A stretch of 7,364 bases of DNA from Anaerolineae bacterium (GCA_028277515.1 JANQGC010000063.1:1-7364); one strand, 5' to 3'; positions 1 to 5,665 are shown, counted from the stretch's first letter. The notes: generated by a model not told the origin, from the sequence alone. Numbers and translations: made by a program.

Positions 1-2
1 AG

Positions 3-109
3 TTCCAAAGTCAGATTCGTAACCGCGATTTCACAATCGCGTTCTTGTGCATACGCCAGAGCGCGAAAATGATTTCGCGGTTACGGTACGATAATTGGCG
101 ACTTTGGAA
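3..109. repeat. Cloverleaf-like inverted-repeat element
   Basis: A compound palindrome. The outer arms TTCCAAAGTC (3-12) and GACTTTGGAA (100-109) are perfect complements. Inside lie two small perfect hairpins, CGCGATT/AATCGCG (24-30 with 35-41, loop TCAC) and CGCGAAA/TTTCGCG (62-68 with 73-79, loop ATGA). An alternative long-range pairing is GTAACCGCGA (19-28) with TCGCGGTTAC (75-84), so the element can fold either as two hairpins on a stem or as one long interrupted stem. There is no coding potential here. It lies downstream of the stop of the minus-strand PspC gene, has no T-run and does not look like a simple terminator. It most resembles a non-autonomous intergenic repeat. Its left boundary may extend beyond the window. 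Confidence 0.6.
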
Positions 110-175
110 TCGCCCTGTTATTAACGTAGCGAATCAAGCCAATTTGTGGTAAATTTTAACCGGTCAAACGATTTT

Positions 176-424
176 CTACTCCTCATCGGCCGGTGGTTCG
201 GCTGGTAAGGATGGCTCAGCTACCTCGTCTTGCGGCGCTTGAGGGATGATCAACCACAGGATCAGATAAATGATCAACCCACCGCCCACGGCAAATCCAA
301 ATAAAATGAATAATACACGGATTAAGGTGGGATCCAGGTCGAAATATTCGGCGATACCCCCACAAACGCCCGCTAACCAACGATCATTGTTTGAACGATA
401 AAGTTTTTTTGTGTTGTCTGCCAT
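176..424 (-). CDS. Small PspC-domain membrane protein
   Basis: An 82-residue protein made almost entirely of a PspC domain. The N-terminal half carries the family core LYRSNNDRWLAGVCGGIAEY (8-27) followed by FDLDPTLIRVLFIL. One hydrophobic segment at about residues 35-60 (VRVLFILFGFAVGG-like, then IIYLILWLII) anchors it in the inner membrane. The tail from residue 61 is short, acidic and proline-rich, ending EE. In Proteobacteria PspC belongs to the phage-shock envelope-stress response. Stand-alone short PspC proteins like this one are widespread in other phyla and their role is not settled. No pspA or pspB lies nearby, so I give no gene symbol. An in-frame upstream start would add 23 residues that do not match the family. 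The ATG at 424 is preferred because AGGAG lies six bases upstream and the family core begins soon after it. It is divergent from the methyltransferase gene. Confidence 0.88.
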   Translation of the reverse strand: MADNTKKLYRSNNDRWLAGVCGGIAEYFDLDPTLIRVLFILFGFAVGGGLIIYLILWLIIPQAPQDEVAEPSLPAEPPADEE

Positions 425-430
425 GACAAT

Positions 431-435
431 CTCCT
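431..435 (-). promoter_or_regulatory. Ribosome binding site of the PspC gene
   Basis: AGGAG on the minus strand, six bases before the ATG at 424. It decides the start against an in-frame codon further upstream. Confidence 0.75.
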
Positions 436-467
436 GTCCATTAACGGCCGATAATACTTGAACCTCA

Positions 468-476
468 ATTATACCA
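468..476 (-). promoter_or_regulatory. Extended -10 promoter of the PspC gene
   Basis: On the minus strand the sequence reads TGGTATAAT: a consensus TATAAT (468-473) with a TGn extension. No good -35 hexamer is present at the usual spacing. Transcription would start near 461, leaving a leader of about 37 bases before the ATG at 424. Confidence 0.5.
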
Positions 477-523
477 TTTATCCACAAGACCAATCATAGA
501 TTTTTCTTTGCCAAATAATACGG

Positions 524-529
524 TATACT
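524..529 (+). promoter_or_regulatory. Candidate -10 box of the methyltransferase gene
   Basis: TATACT lies 14 bases upstream of the ATG at 544. It would start transcription near 536 and give a very short leader with no Shine-Dalgarno sequence. No clear -35 box is visible. The same TATACTGTnACCAT string (one base different) occurs at the -10 box of the DUF3179 gene at 5731, which supports the call. Confidence 0.35.
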
Positions 530-543
530 GTCACCATACAATA

Positions 544-1332
544 ATGAAAGAAAAACCCAGTCACTTATCAGCCCAATACGGTCGTCAATTTCAGGATCAA
601 TCCATTTCCGATGCCTACTATGCCCGGCCACCGTATCCCCAGCAGGTGTATGATATTCTGATTTCCCTAATCCCCGATGACCAACTTCCAGTGCTGGAAT
701 TGGGTTCAGGCACCGCTGATTTGACATTGGAGGTGGCGCGGTGGGTCAGCCATATTGACGCGGTGGAGCCATCAGAGGCAATGCTGCAAAAGTCAATTGA
801 GAAAGTGGGTGATCGGGTGCAAAACCTGACTTGGCACCACATGACGGCCGAGAAATTCGAGCCGCAGAAGTCGTTTGGCCTGGTATTCGCCGGCCAGAGT
901 TTGCACTGGATGGATTGGCCTATTGTGCTGCCGATGATCCGCCGGGCGTTAGTAGATGATGGTGTTCTGGCCATTGTCGAGCGACGGGTTCTACCTCGGC
1001 CGTGGGACCGGGCAATCTGGCAGCTTATTCCGCAATTTTCAACAAACAAAGAGTTTACGCCATATGATCTGGTCCATGAGTTGGCAAGCCGTGGCTTATT
1101 CCAAGAATCTGGCCGGCAGGAAACAGACCCGGTCCATTTTGAGCAGGGACTGGAAGATTATGTGGAATCGTTCCATTCGCGAAATGGCTTCTCGCGCGAG
1201 CGCATGAGTGCACAACAAGCGGCCGAATTTGATGCTGCTGTGCGCGCCGCTGCCCAACCATTCAGCGTTGACGGTCGTATTGCCGGCCAGGTCAAGGGAT
1301 CGGTGATCTGGGGACGGCCGTTATCTCCTTAA
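544..1332 (+). CDS. Class I SAM-dependent methyltransferase (Methyltransf_11 type)
   Basis: A 262-residue soluble enzyme predicted to transfer a methyl group from S-adenosylmethionine to an unknown small acceptor. The Rossmann-like domain is clear. Motif I is VLELGSGTADL (50-60), the glycine-rich SAM-binding loop. Motif II is IDAVEPSEAML (71-81), with Glu75 placed to bind the ribose hydroxyls. The post-II segment is LVFAGQSLHWMDW (113-125), with the LHW signature common in the UbiE/trans-aconitate-like branch. ALVDDGVLAIVE (135-146) is the motif III strand. An N-terminal FQDQSISDAYYARPPYP segment probably lids the active site, and the C-terminal third (150-262) is variable and likely sets substrate choice. 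Length is normal for the group. A TTG at 508 in the same frame could add 12 residues, but ATG 544 is favoured because the extra residues do not fit the family and a -10 box lies between the two. There are no pathway neighbours, so the substrate cannot be named. Confidence 0.88.
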   Translation: MKEKPSHLSAQYGRQFQDQSISDAYYARPPYPQQVYDILISLIPDDQLPVLELGSGTADLTLEVARWVSHIDAVEPSEAMLQKSIEKVGDRVQNLTWHHMTAEKFEPQKSFGLVFAGQSLHWMDWPIVLPMIRRALVDDGVLAIVERRVLPRPWDRAIWQLIPQFSTNKEFTPYDLVHELASRGLFQESGRQETDPVHFEQGLEDYVESFHSRNGFSRERMSAQQAAEFDAAVRAAAQPFSVDGRIAGQVKGSVIWGRPLSP

Positions 1333-1405
1333 CCCCTGTTAGTTGAAAAAGCTCTTACGTGTTATTATTGTTCTCCCTTCATAATTCTTATAATTGTATT
1401 ACCTA

Positions 1406-1466
1406 AAATTTGACAACTTTTATTAAGTGGTTTTCGCCCATAATCGAGTAAAAAGTTGTCAAATTT
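1406..1466. repeat. 16-bp inverted repeat with 29-base centre
   Basis: AAATTTGACAACTTTT (1406-1421) is perfectly complementary to AAAAGTTGTCAAATTT (1451-1466), leaving a 29-base spacer. It sits in the 198-base gap between two same-strand genes, about 65 bases upstream of the MOSC start. It is AT-rich and has no T-run placed for an intrinsic terminator of the upstream gene. It could be a protein-binding site pair, a tiny mobile-element relic or an mRNA hairpin. The arms contain TTGACA (and its mirror), but no matching -10 box is found at normal spacing on either strand. Confidence 0.6.
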
Positions 1467-1520
1467 CTGTACGAATGATTTTTGTAACAGAGTTCTTATC
1501 ATATGAAATATCAACCATTT

Positions 1521-1524
1521 GGAG
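1521..1524 (+). promoter_or_regulatory. Ribosome binding site of the MOSC gene
   Basis: GGAG, six bases before ATG 1531. It overlaps an in-frame TTG at 1519, which it argues against as the start. Confidence 0.7.
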
Positions 1525-1530
1525 TTTAAC

Positions 1531-1992
1531 ATGGCAAACATATACAGCATTGTCTACCAACCAGTCGATAAAAAATATGGAGATGGTCATGATGGTGACT
1601 ACATACGCGAGCCGCTGCAGGAAGCCAACTTAATCACCAATCATGGTATTGAAGGGGATGCCAAAGCGGGGAAGCAGCCCAGCCGCCAGCTCAATATCAT
1701 CTCCCAGGAATGGTTAAACCGGATCGCCGACCTGGGCTATCGTACCCAACCGGGTGAGTTCGGCGAGCAGATCATCATCAAGGGTCTTGATGTGGATGGA
1801 TTAGAGAAGGGGGACCGGCTGCAAATTGGTGACCAGGCGGTGGTCGAGATCACAATTCCCCGACAAGGCTGTATTCGCCTGGAGGCGGCGCAGGGACGGT
1901 CCAATGAGGATTATGGCGAATTTGTTGGCCAGATGGCCAAGGTCGTGCAAGGCGGACTGATTCGGGTTGGTGATGAAGTAGCGGTTCAGTAA
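1531..1992 (+). CDS. MOSC domain-containing protein
   Basis: A 153-residue stand-alone MOSC domain (named after molybdenum cofactor sulfurase C-terminal domain). The N-terminal strand IYSIVYQPV is followed by HGIEGDAKAG (38-47), then RQLNIISQEW (52-61), PGEFGEQIII (74-83), GLEKGDRLQIGD (90-101) and IPRQGCIRLE (109-118). These are the successive signature blocks of the family. Cys114 is in the position of the conserved cysteine thought to carry sulfur or coordinate the cofactor in MOSC proteins. The family includes sulfur-carrier and molybdenum-cofactor-linked oxidoreductases such as YiiM and mARC. Here there is no fused ferredoxin or MOSC_N part, and no molybdenum gene is nearby, so the exact role is open. 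It is cytoplasmic, with no signal or membrane segment. A TTG four codons upstream is in frame but overlaps the ribosome binding site. Confidence 0.87.
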   Translation: MANIYSIVYQPVDKKYGDGHDGDYIREPLQEANLITNHGIEGDAKAGKQPSRQLNIISQEWLNRIADLGYRTQPGEFGEQIIIKGLDVDGLEKGDRLQIGDQAVVEITIPRQGCIRLEAAQGRSNEDYGEFVGQMAKVVQGGLIRVGDEVAVQ

Positions 1993-2011
1993 GCGCGGTA
2001 TGATTCCGCGC
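1993..2011 (+). terminator. GC-rich hairpin after the MOSC gene
   Basis: GCGCGG (1993-1998) pairs with CCGCGC (2006-2011) around a seven-base loop, starting directly after the stop codon. It lacks a following T-run, so it is at best a weak terminator or an mRNA 3'-end stabiliser. The remaining 220 bases up to the convergent gene show no gene and no convincing terminator for either strand. Confidence 0.35.
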
Positions 2012-2231
2012 GCATGCTCTCTATTGGTTTGAAATGGCATAAGGGGTCAGGAGCAGGGGCAGACAAGTCTAGTTTTTTCGGACAGCTATAACAAGCCTCC
2101 CAACGGCCTCACCTCGTTTTCGATTGGCGAAAGCGATTGCTACGGGGATAGAGAACTTTGGGCAAGACGGCGTGGATTTTACACATTAGTTTTTCCTGGA
2201 AACTCTATCTGCGCCGCCCAGCCCCTACAAA

Positions 2232-3230
2232 CTAATTTTTGTTCCAACTGTCGTAATAAGACGGCCGTTCCTTGGCATCCCGGTAGCGTTGTAGTCCCGT
2301 ATTTTGTTTGCAGAGATCCATATCAGGATAGGGTGAATCCTGCGAGGCAGGCAGCAGATAGACATCGTCAACGAAGAAGTCTTTATTATTCTGCCACTTG
2401 CTCTTGACCTGGATGTCTATTTTCACCTGGCCATTGGCCGGGACGGTGACGATTTGCTCATGCTTACACCAGTTGCGATCACCCATATTATTGCCATGTG
2501 ACCAGTAGCCTCCTCCGTTGGCCAATACTCTAGACTCGGCTGAATAATCTCCACTATCTCCCTGCAAGTGTACTTGAATAGGAACCGTTAAGCGCCACTG
2601 TTCGCCGGGGGTCATGTTGTAAAGCGTCTGGCTCAATTCCGTGCCAAAAGCCTCAACTTCAGAGAAAATTTTATAAACATATTCACCATCAAGGACAAGT
2701 GCATCAGGCTCTCCAAGCTGTTCATTGGGGGGCAAGTCACTGTTTGGCTTATGGATACACTCACACAACCCGGTTGCCGTATCGGCCGCGCCAAACAACG
2801 ATTGTCCTGCTGGAATTAGATTCAACGCCCAATCGACCGGCTTTTGATTGCCATGCTCAATAGTATCCCAGCCATCTTCAAATGAACCATTGCCAATGCG
2901 GTTACCTTCGTTTGAAGGTGTCGCAGTTTCTGTTGGTTCGGGTGTATCTGTCGGAGTTAATGTGACCGTAGGGGTCTCAGTCATGGTGGGAGTGGTTGAG
3001 GCGGTTGAGGTTGCCGTTGGTGTCTCTGTAGGGGTTGCGGTGGGTGTCCAGGTTGGGGAAGGCGTTAATGTAAAGTCCGGCACGAATAGGGCCGGTAAAA
3101 AGGCGGCGATATTCTCTTCATCAGCATGAAGTGCCGGGCCGGCTGGCCGGCCGGGAAAACCGGCCCAAAATCCAATGATTAATAGGGAAAACAGGGTGAT
3201 GATTGCTAAATAATGCCATTTTCTGGGCAT
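2232..3230 (-). CDS. Exported protein with Thr/Pro linker and probable beta-sandwich domain
   Basis: A 332-residue protein of unknown function. The basic start MPRKWHY and hydrophobic residues 8-24 form a signal peptide or N-terminal anchor; a signal peptidase I site is possible after LHA (36). Residues 54-106 are a low-complexity linker of TPT/TET repeats, typical of secreted Chloroflexota proteins. From 112 to 293 lies a compact domain that opens with NGSFEDGW and closes with DFFVDDVYLLP. These opening and closing strands are characteristic of carbohydrate-binding-module-like jelly rolls, where an Asp pair often helps hold a structural calcium. It has four cysteines in the mature part (156, 158, 255, 307). 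The last 40 residues are polar and tyrosine-rich. No catalytic domain is visible, so binding to polysaccharide or another surface ligand is inference. ATG 3230 is chosen over the in-frame TTG at 3242 because GGAGG sits five bases before it. Confidence 0.82.
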   Translation of the reverse strand: MPRKWHYLAIITLFSLLIIGFWAGFPGRPAGPALHADEENIAAFLPALFVPDFTLTPSPTWTPTATPTETPTATSTASTTPTMTETPTVTLTPTDTPEPTETATPSNEGNRIGNGSFEDGWDTIEHGNQKPVDWALNLIPAGQSLFGAADTATGLCECIHKPNSDLPPNEQLGEPDALVLDGEYVYKIFSEVEAFGTELSQTLYNMTPGEQWRLTVPIQVHLQGDSGDYSAESRVLANGGGYWSHGNNMGDRNWCKHEQIVTVPANGQVKIDIQVKSKWQNNKDFFVDDVYLLPASQDSPYPDMDLCKQNTGLQRYRDAKERPSYYDSWNKN

Positions 3231-3235
3231 GAATA

Positions 3236-3240
3236 CCTCC
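3236..3240 (-). promoter_or_regulatory. Ribosome binding site of the exported-protein gene
   Basis: GGAGG on the minus strand, five bases before ATG 3230. It overlaps the alternative TTG start and so rules that start out. Confidence 0.8.
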
Positions 3241-3312
3241 AAATGGATCCTTCTAAATGGGTGGGATTGAATTTACGCCTTTCAATAAGCGCCCCGATGC
3301 GTGCGGAAATGA

Positions 3313-3329
3313 TGTTGGAATGACCAACA
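3313..3329. promoter_or_regulatory. Candidate operator palindrome over the transcription start
   Basis: TGTTGG (3313-3318) and CCAACA (3324-3329) form a perfect 6-bp dyad with a 5-bp centre. On the minus strand it begins a few bases after the -10 box at 3335-3340, so it covers the predicted start of transcription near 3328. That is a classic place for a repressor. The regulator is unknown. Confidence 0.4.
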
Positions 3330-3334
3330 ACTGG

Positions 3335-3343
3335 ATTATATCA
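3335..3343 (-). promoter_or_regulatory. Extended -10 promoter of the exported-protein gene
   Basis: On the minus strand the sequence reads TGATATAAT, a perfect TATAAT with a TGn extension. The -35 region is poor. The predicted leader is about 100 bases long, ending in a strong GGAGG. Confidence 0.5.
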
Positions 3344-3401
3344 GATCGTTTTTGAGAGGCCGTGAATAAGCAGTGGATTTTTCAAAAGTCGGCCGATTTT
3401 G

Positions 3402-3410
3402 TGTTATTCT
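3402..3410 (+). promoter_or_regulatory. Possible extended -10 promoter of the kinase gene
   Basis: TGTTATTCT, an extended -10 form with one weak position. No good -35 is present. Transcription from near 3417 would give a leader of about 60 bases that includes the large hairpin at 3435-3470. Confidence 0.3.
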
Positions 3411-3434
3411 TAGCCTGATACAACTTCCTGGATC

Positions 3435-3470
3435 AGAGAAGTCCGGTTTCAGAAGAAGCCGGACTTCTCT
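3435..3470 (+). repeat. 16-bp stem, 4-base loop hairpin in kinase leader
   Basis: AGAGAAGTCCGGTTTC (3435-3450) pairs with GAAGCCGGACTTCTCT (3455-3470) around the loop AGAA. The only imperfection is one T:G pair, which remains a G-U pair in RNA. It ends eight bases before the kinase ATG, just where a Shine-Dalgarno sequence would be, and no other ribosome binding site is visible. The gene on the left runs the other way, so this is not a terminator of an upstream transcript on this strand. It may be a dispersed palindromic repeat or a translational control hairpin. Confidence 0.7.
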
Positions 3471-3478
3471 AGCTGCTT

Positions 3479-5194
3479 ATGCCCCAAAAAAGCGTGCGCA
3501 TGCCCGTCTATCAAGAATACGAGCGCGATCTGCGTAGACGGTACCTGCGTGCAGTCATCATTGGCCTGGGGATTGGCCTTGGTTTCTTCTTTTTGGTCGA
3601 AATTGCCGGCCTGATCGTCACCCGATTTTTTCCCTGGACCCCCCTGATCGCCCTGATCTGGCTGCTGATCGCCATCTTTCTCTTCCGCCGGGATTCGCCG
3701 CGCAGCCTCGCCGCATCGGCAAGCTGGATCGTCGCCGGCGTGACCATCCTGGCGGTGATCTACAGCCAACAATTTGGCTTGCAACACCCGATCTCCGCCT
3801 TGTTCCTGATCTGTATTTTACTGGCCGGCATTCTGATTGGCGGCTGGTTCTTACCTTTATGGACTGCCCTGGTCTGCCTGTTTGTTTTGCTCTGGGGCTA
3901 TAACGAGATGATTGGCTTGCATGATGCAGTGGCCGATCCGATCAACAGCCCGCAAGAACTGCTGCGGGTGGTGCTGCTGTGGTGGACGTTGCTGATCATC
4001 ACCGGGGTTTTGGTCTGGTTGTTTGCGCGCACGCTCGAACGGGGTTTGCGCCTCTCTCGCGGACAAACCTCAGCCTTAACGCGCACCTTGAACGCCTTAA
4101 GCGATGAGCCGCAGTTGGATACGTTTTTACGCCAAATTTTGACAACGGCCGTCGATCTCTTCGAGGCCCGGTCTGCTTCCATTTACCTGTTGAACCCCGA
4201 ACAAAAACGCCTTTTCTTGCGCATGAGTCATGTAGAAGAAGAACGATTGCAAGATAGAAAAGAGCAAACAATCACCTCTCCGCCAACACTCAAGCTGAGC
4301 GGGCAGTTGTGGCAGTCTCTGGCGGATGAGCAGCAACCGCTGGTTGTGCGTGATATTGCCCAGGATGATCGGCTGGATTTGAAGAAGGCCTTTCTGGACG
4401 AGGGGATTCATGCGATGCTGATCCTGCCGCTGCTGCTAGGAAATGAGCTGACCGGTTATATGAGCGTGGAGAGTGCCGAGAAGAGACGGTTTCGCCGGGA
4501 GGAACAGGAGTTGGCCCAGGCACTGGCCCAGCAGGCTACTTTAGGCATGCTGCTGGCCAGAGTGGCTGAACAGGGGCGCGAGAAGGCGATTTTGGAGGAG
4601 CGCAACCGCATCGCCCGCGAAATTCATGACACACTGGCCCAGGGTTTTACGGGTATTATTCTGCAATTGGATATGGCCAAGTACAGCCTGCCGCATGATC
4701 CGGATACGGTAGCTGATGCGATTGATCGCGCGGTGGTGCTGGCCAAGGAGAGTTTGGAAGAAGCGCGACGCTCAGTCTGGTCGCTGCACCCGCAGGCTTT
4801 GGACAATCAGGATCTGCCGGCGGTGCTGCGCAGCAGTGCTGAACAGTTGACGGCCGATACAGGCATCATCACGGAGGTGGAGGTGATGGGCGAACCATAT
4901 CGCTTGAGCCAGACGACGGAAGGAGAGCTGCTGCGCATCGGCCAGCAAGGGGTGACCAACGCCTTGAAACATTCCGGAGCGACCCGTGTTTCAGTGCACC
5001 TGGTGTACCATCCGGAGAAATTGACAATGGTGATTCATGATGACGGCCGTGGGTTTGATCCCGATGATCAGCAAAGCGGTTTTGGTTTGCAGTCCATGCG
5101 CGAGCGGGCTGAGCGCATCCAGGCGGCGCTGAATGTTAAATCATCGCCGGAGGGGACGGATATTATTTGTACCGTGTACCGGAATCCGGTTTGA
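3479..5194 (+). CDS. Membrane sensor histidine kinase, GAF + HisKA_3 + HATPase_c
   Basis: A 571-residue kinase of the NarL/DegS/LiaS-like class. About six hydrophobic segments (roughly 22-46, 55-71, 80-97, 103-120, 123-140, 163-183) form a membrane input domain with no large extracellular loop, suggesting that it senses something within or at the membrane. A GAF domain follows at about 205-357 (LDTFLRQILTTAVDLF to LAQALAQQATLGML). The HisKA_3 helix has the box ERNRIAREIHDTLAQGF with phosphoacceptor His383. The ATPase domain shows the N box GQQGVTNALKHSG with Asn494, the G1 box DDGRGF (521-526) and the G2 box SGFGLQSMRERA (533-544). All catalytic residues are present, so it should autophosphorylate. 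Partners of this class are LuxR/NarL-type response regulators, but none is encoded beside it. ATG 3479 is the first start after an in-frame TAG. It has no Shine-Dalgarno sequence, and ATG 3500 is a weaker alternative. Confidence 0.93.
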   Translation: MPQKSVRMPVYQEYERDLRRRYLRAVIIGLGIGLGFFFLVEIAGLIVTRFFPWTPLIALIWLLIAIFLFRRDSPRSLAASASWIVAGVTILAVIYSQQFGLQHPISALFLICILLAGILIGGWFLPLWTALVCLFVLLWGYNEMIGLHDAVADPINSPQELLRVVLLWWTLLIITGVLVWLFARTLERGLRLSRGQTSALTRTLNALSDEPQLDTFLRQILTTAVDLFEARSASIYLLNPEQKRLFLRMSHVEEERLQDRKEQTITSPPTLKLSGQLWQSLADEQQPLVVRDIAQDDRLDLKKAFLDEGIHAMLILPLLLGNELTGYMSVESAEKRRFRREEQELAQALAQQATLGMLLARVAEQGREKAILEERNRIAREIHDTLAQGFTGIILQLDMAKYSLPHDPDTVADAIDRAVVLAKESLEEARRSVWSLHPQALDNQDLPAVLRSSAEQLTADTGIITEVEVMGEPYRLSQTTEGELLRIGQQGVTNALKHSGATRVSVHLVYHPEKLTMVIHDDGRGFDPDDQQSGFGLQSMRERAERIQAALNVKSSPEGTDIICTVYRNPV

Positions 5195-5216
5195 AAGTCT
5201 GTCAGGAGTTGGGCAA

Positions 5217-5248
5217 TGCGATGTGGTTTTGAGAACCACCACATCGCA
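5217..5248 (+). terminator. Hairpin after the kinase gene
   Basis: TGCGATGTGGT (5217-5227) pairs with ACCACATCGCA (5238-5248), an 11-bp perfect stem with a ten-base loop, starting 22 bases after the kinase stop. Position and strength suit a transcript end, but no T-run follows (GGCTCTGTTC), so it would be factor-assisted or only stabilise the 3' end. Confidence 0.5.
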
Positions 5249-5279
5249 GGCTCTGTTCTATGAGTACAGAAACATCAAT

Positions 5280-5388
5280 TTGTCATCCTGAACGCAGCTT
5301 GCGCAGTGAAGGATCTTGCACTTCCTACCGGTGCAAGATTCCTCACGCTGTTCCCTTCGGCTATCTCAGGGCAGGCTAGAATGACGGT
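5280..5388. repeat. GTCATCCTGA-type intergenic repeat
   Basis: A 109-base imperfect palindrome. The outer ends GTCAT (5282-5286) and ATGAC (5381-5385) are complementary. A central 9-bp hairpin pairs ATCTTGCAC (5313-5321) with GTGCAAGAT (5331-5339), extended by GTG-AGG/CCT-CAC pairing with small bulges. The wording (TGTCATCCTGAACGC, AGTGAAGGATCTTGC, then AGAATGACGG) matches a kind of dispersed repeat that I know from intergenic regions of Chloroflexota and some other phyla. Open frames through it are artefacts of the repeat. It lies between the kinase 3' end and the tRNA promoter, and is probably a non-autonomous element. Confidence 0.65.
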
Positions 5389-5450
5389 TTGAGAAAGTTT
5401 GTTTCTTAGTAGCAGGGATCTACCGGCGTAGTATCTACCTGATGAAAAAC

Positions 5451-5469
5451 TATAATAACGATTATTATA
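5451..5469. promoter_or_regulatory. AT-rich palindrome upstream of the tRNA promoter
   Basis: TATAATAA (5451-5458) and TTATTATA (5462-5469) form a perfect dyad with a CGA centre. It ends three bases before the -35 region of the tRNA promoter. It could serve as an UP-like AT-rich element for RNA polymerase or as a protein-binding site. Confidence 0.35.
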
Positions 5470-5472
5470 AAT

Positions 5473-5500
5473 TTGAATGGAGCCAAAATGGATATATAAT
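5473..5500 (+). promoter_or_regulatory. Promoter of tRNA-Arg
   Basis: The -35 box is TTGAAT (5473-5478) and the -10 box a perfect TATAAT (5495-5500), with a 16-bp spacer. Transcription would start near 5507, seven bases before the mature 5' end of the tRNA. Confidence 0.65.
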
Positions 5501-5513
5501 CCAATGAAGGTAT

Positions 5514-5586
5514 GCGCCCGTAGCTCAATGGATAGAGTATCTGGCTTCGAACCAGGCGGTTGGGGGTTCGAGTCCCTCCGGGCGTA
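5514..5586 (+). tRNA. tRNA-Arg(UCG)
   Basis: A complete 73-base cloverleaf. The acceptor stem is GCGCCCG (5514-5520) with CGGGCGT (5579-5585), where the first pair is G-U, and the discriminator is A5586. The D arm is GCTC/GAGT around AATGGATA. The anticodon arm is TCTGG, loop CTTCGAA, CCAGG. The anticodon TCG (5547-5549) reads CGA, and possibly other CGN codons. The T arm is GGGGG, TTCGAGT, CCCTC. CCA is not encoded and must be added after transcription. Four stems each contain one G-U pair, which is somewhat many, but the conserved T33 and TTCGA loop are intact. It stands alone with its own promoter and terminator rather than in a tRNA cluster. Confidence 0.95.
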
Positions 5587-5590
5587 CTGC

Positions 5591-5618
5591 AATGTGCATC
5601 TTGGGATGCACATTTTTT
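5591..5618 (+). terminator. Intrinsic terminator of tRNA-Arg
   Basis: AATGTGCATC (5591-5600) pairs perfectly with GATGCACATT (5605-5614) around the loop TTGG, running straight into a T-run (5613-5618). A textbook rho-independent terminator starting four bases after the tRNA. Confidence 0.9.
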
Positions 5619-5665
5619 ATTTTCTCTCTCGCCACCCATCCATTCCTCATCTAACCACCAATCAT

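Noticed and set aside
494..1049. Minus-strand frames within the methyltransferase gene
   Set aside because: Antisense shadows with unlikely composition and no motifs.
1365..1550. Minus-strand 61-residue frame in the methyltransferase-MOSC gap
   Set aside because: It spans the 16-bp inverted repeat and the MOSC ribosome binding site; no family resemblance.
2061..2079. AGACAAGTCT followed by a T-run as a terminator between convergent genes
   Set aside because: The palindrome would leave a two-base loop on a four-base stem, which cannot fold into a terminator hairpin.
2147..2209. GATAGAG/CTCTATC inverted repeat in the convergent spacer
   Set aside because: Seven-base arms separated by 49 bases are within chance expectation, and nothing else supports function.
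2848..3129. Plus-strand open frame rich in Val and Gly
   Set aside because: It is the antisense of the Thr/Pro repeat linker; low-complexity DNA gives a long frame by chance.
3132..3166. GC-rich GGCCGG palindromes
   Set aside because: They lie inside the signal-peptide region of the exported protein and encode Gly, Pro and Arg; part of the general GGCCG enrichment rather than a separate element.
5275..5639. Minus-strand frames across the repeat and tRNA
   Set aside because: They run through the tRNA and the palindromic repeat; the peptides are typical spurious translations of such elements.
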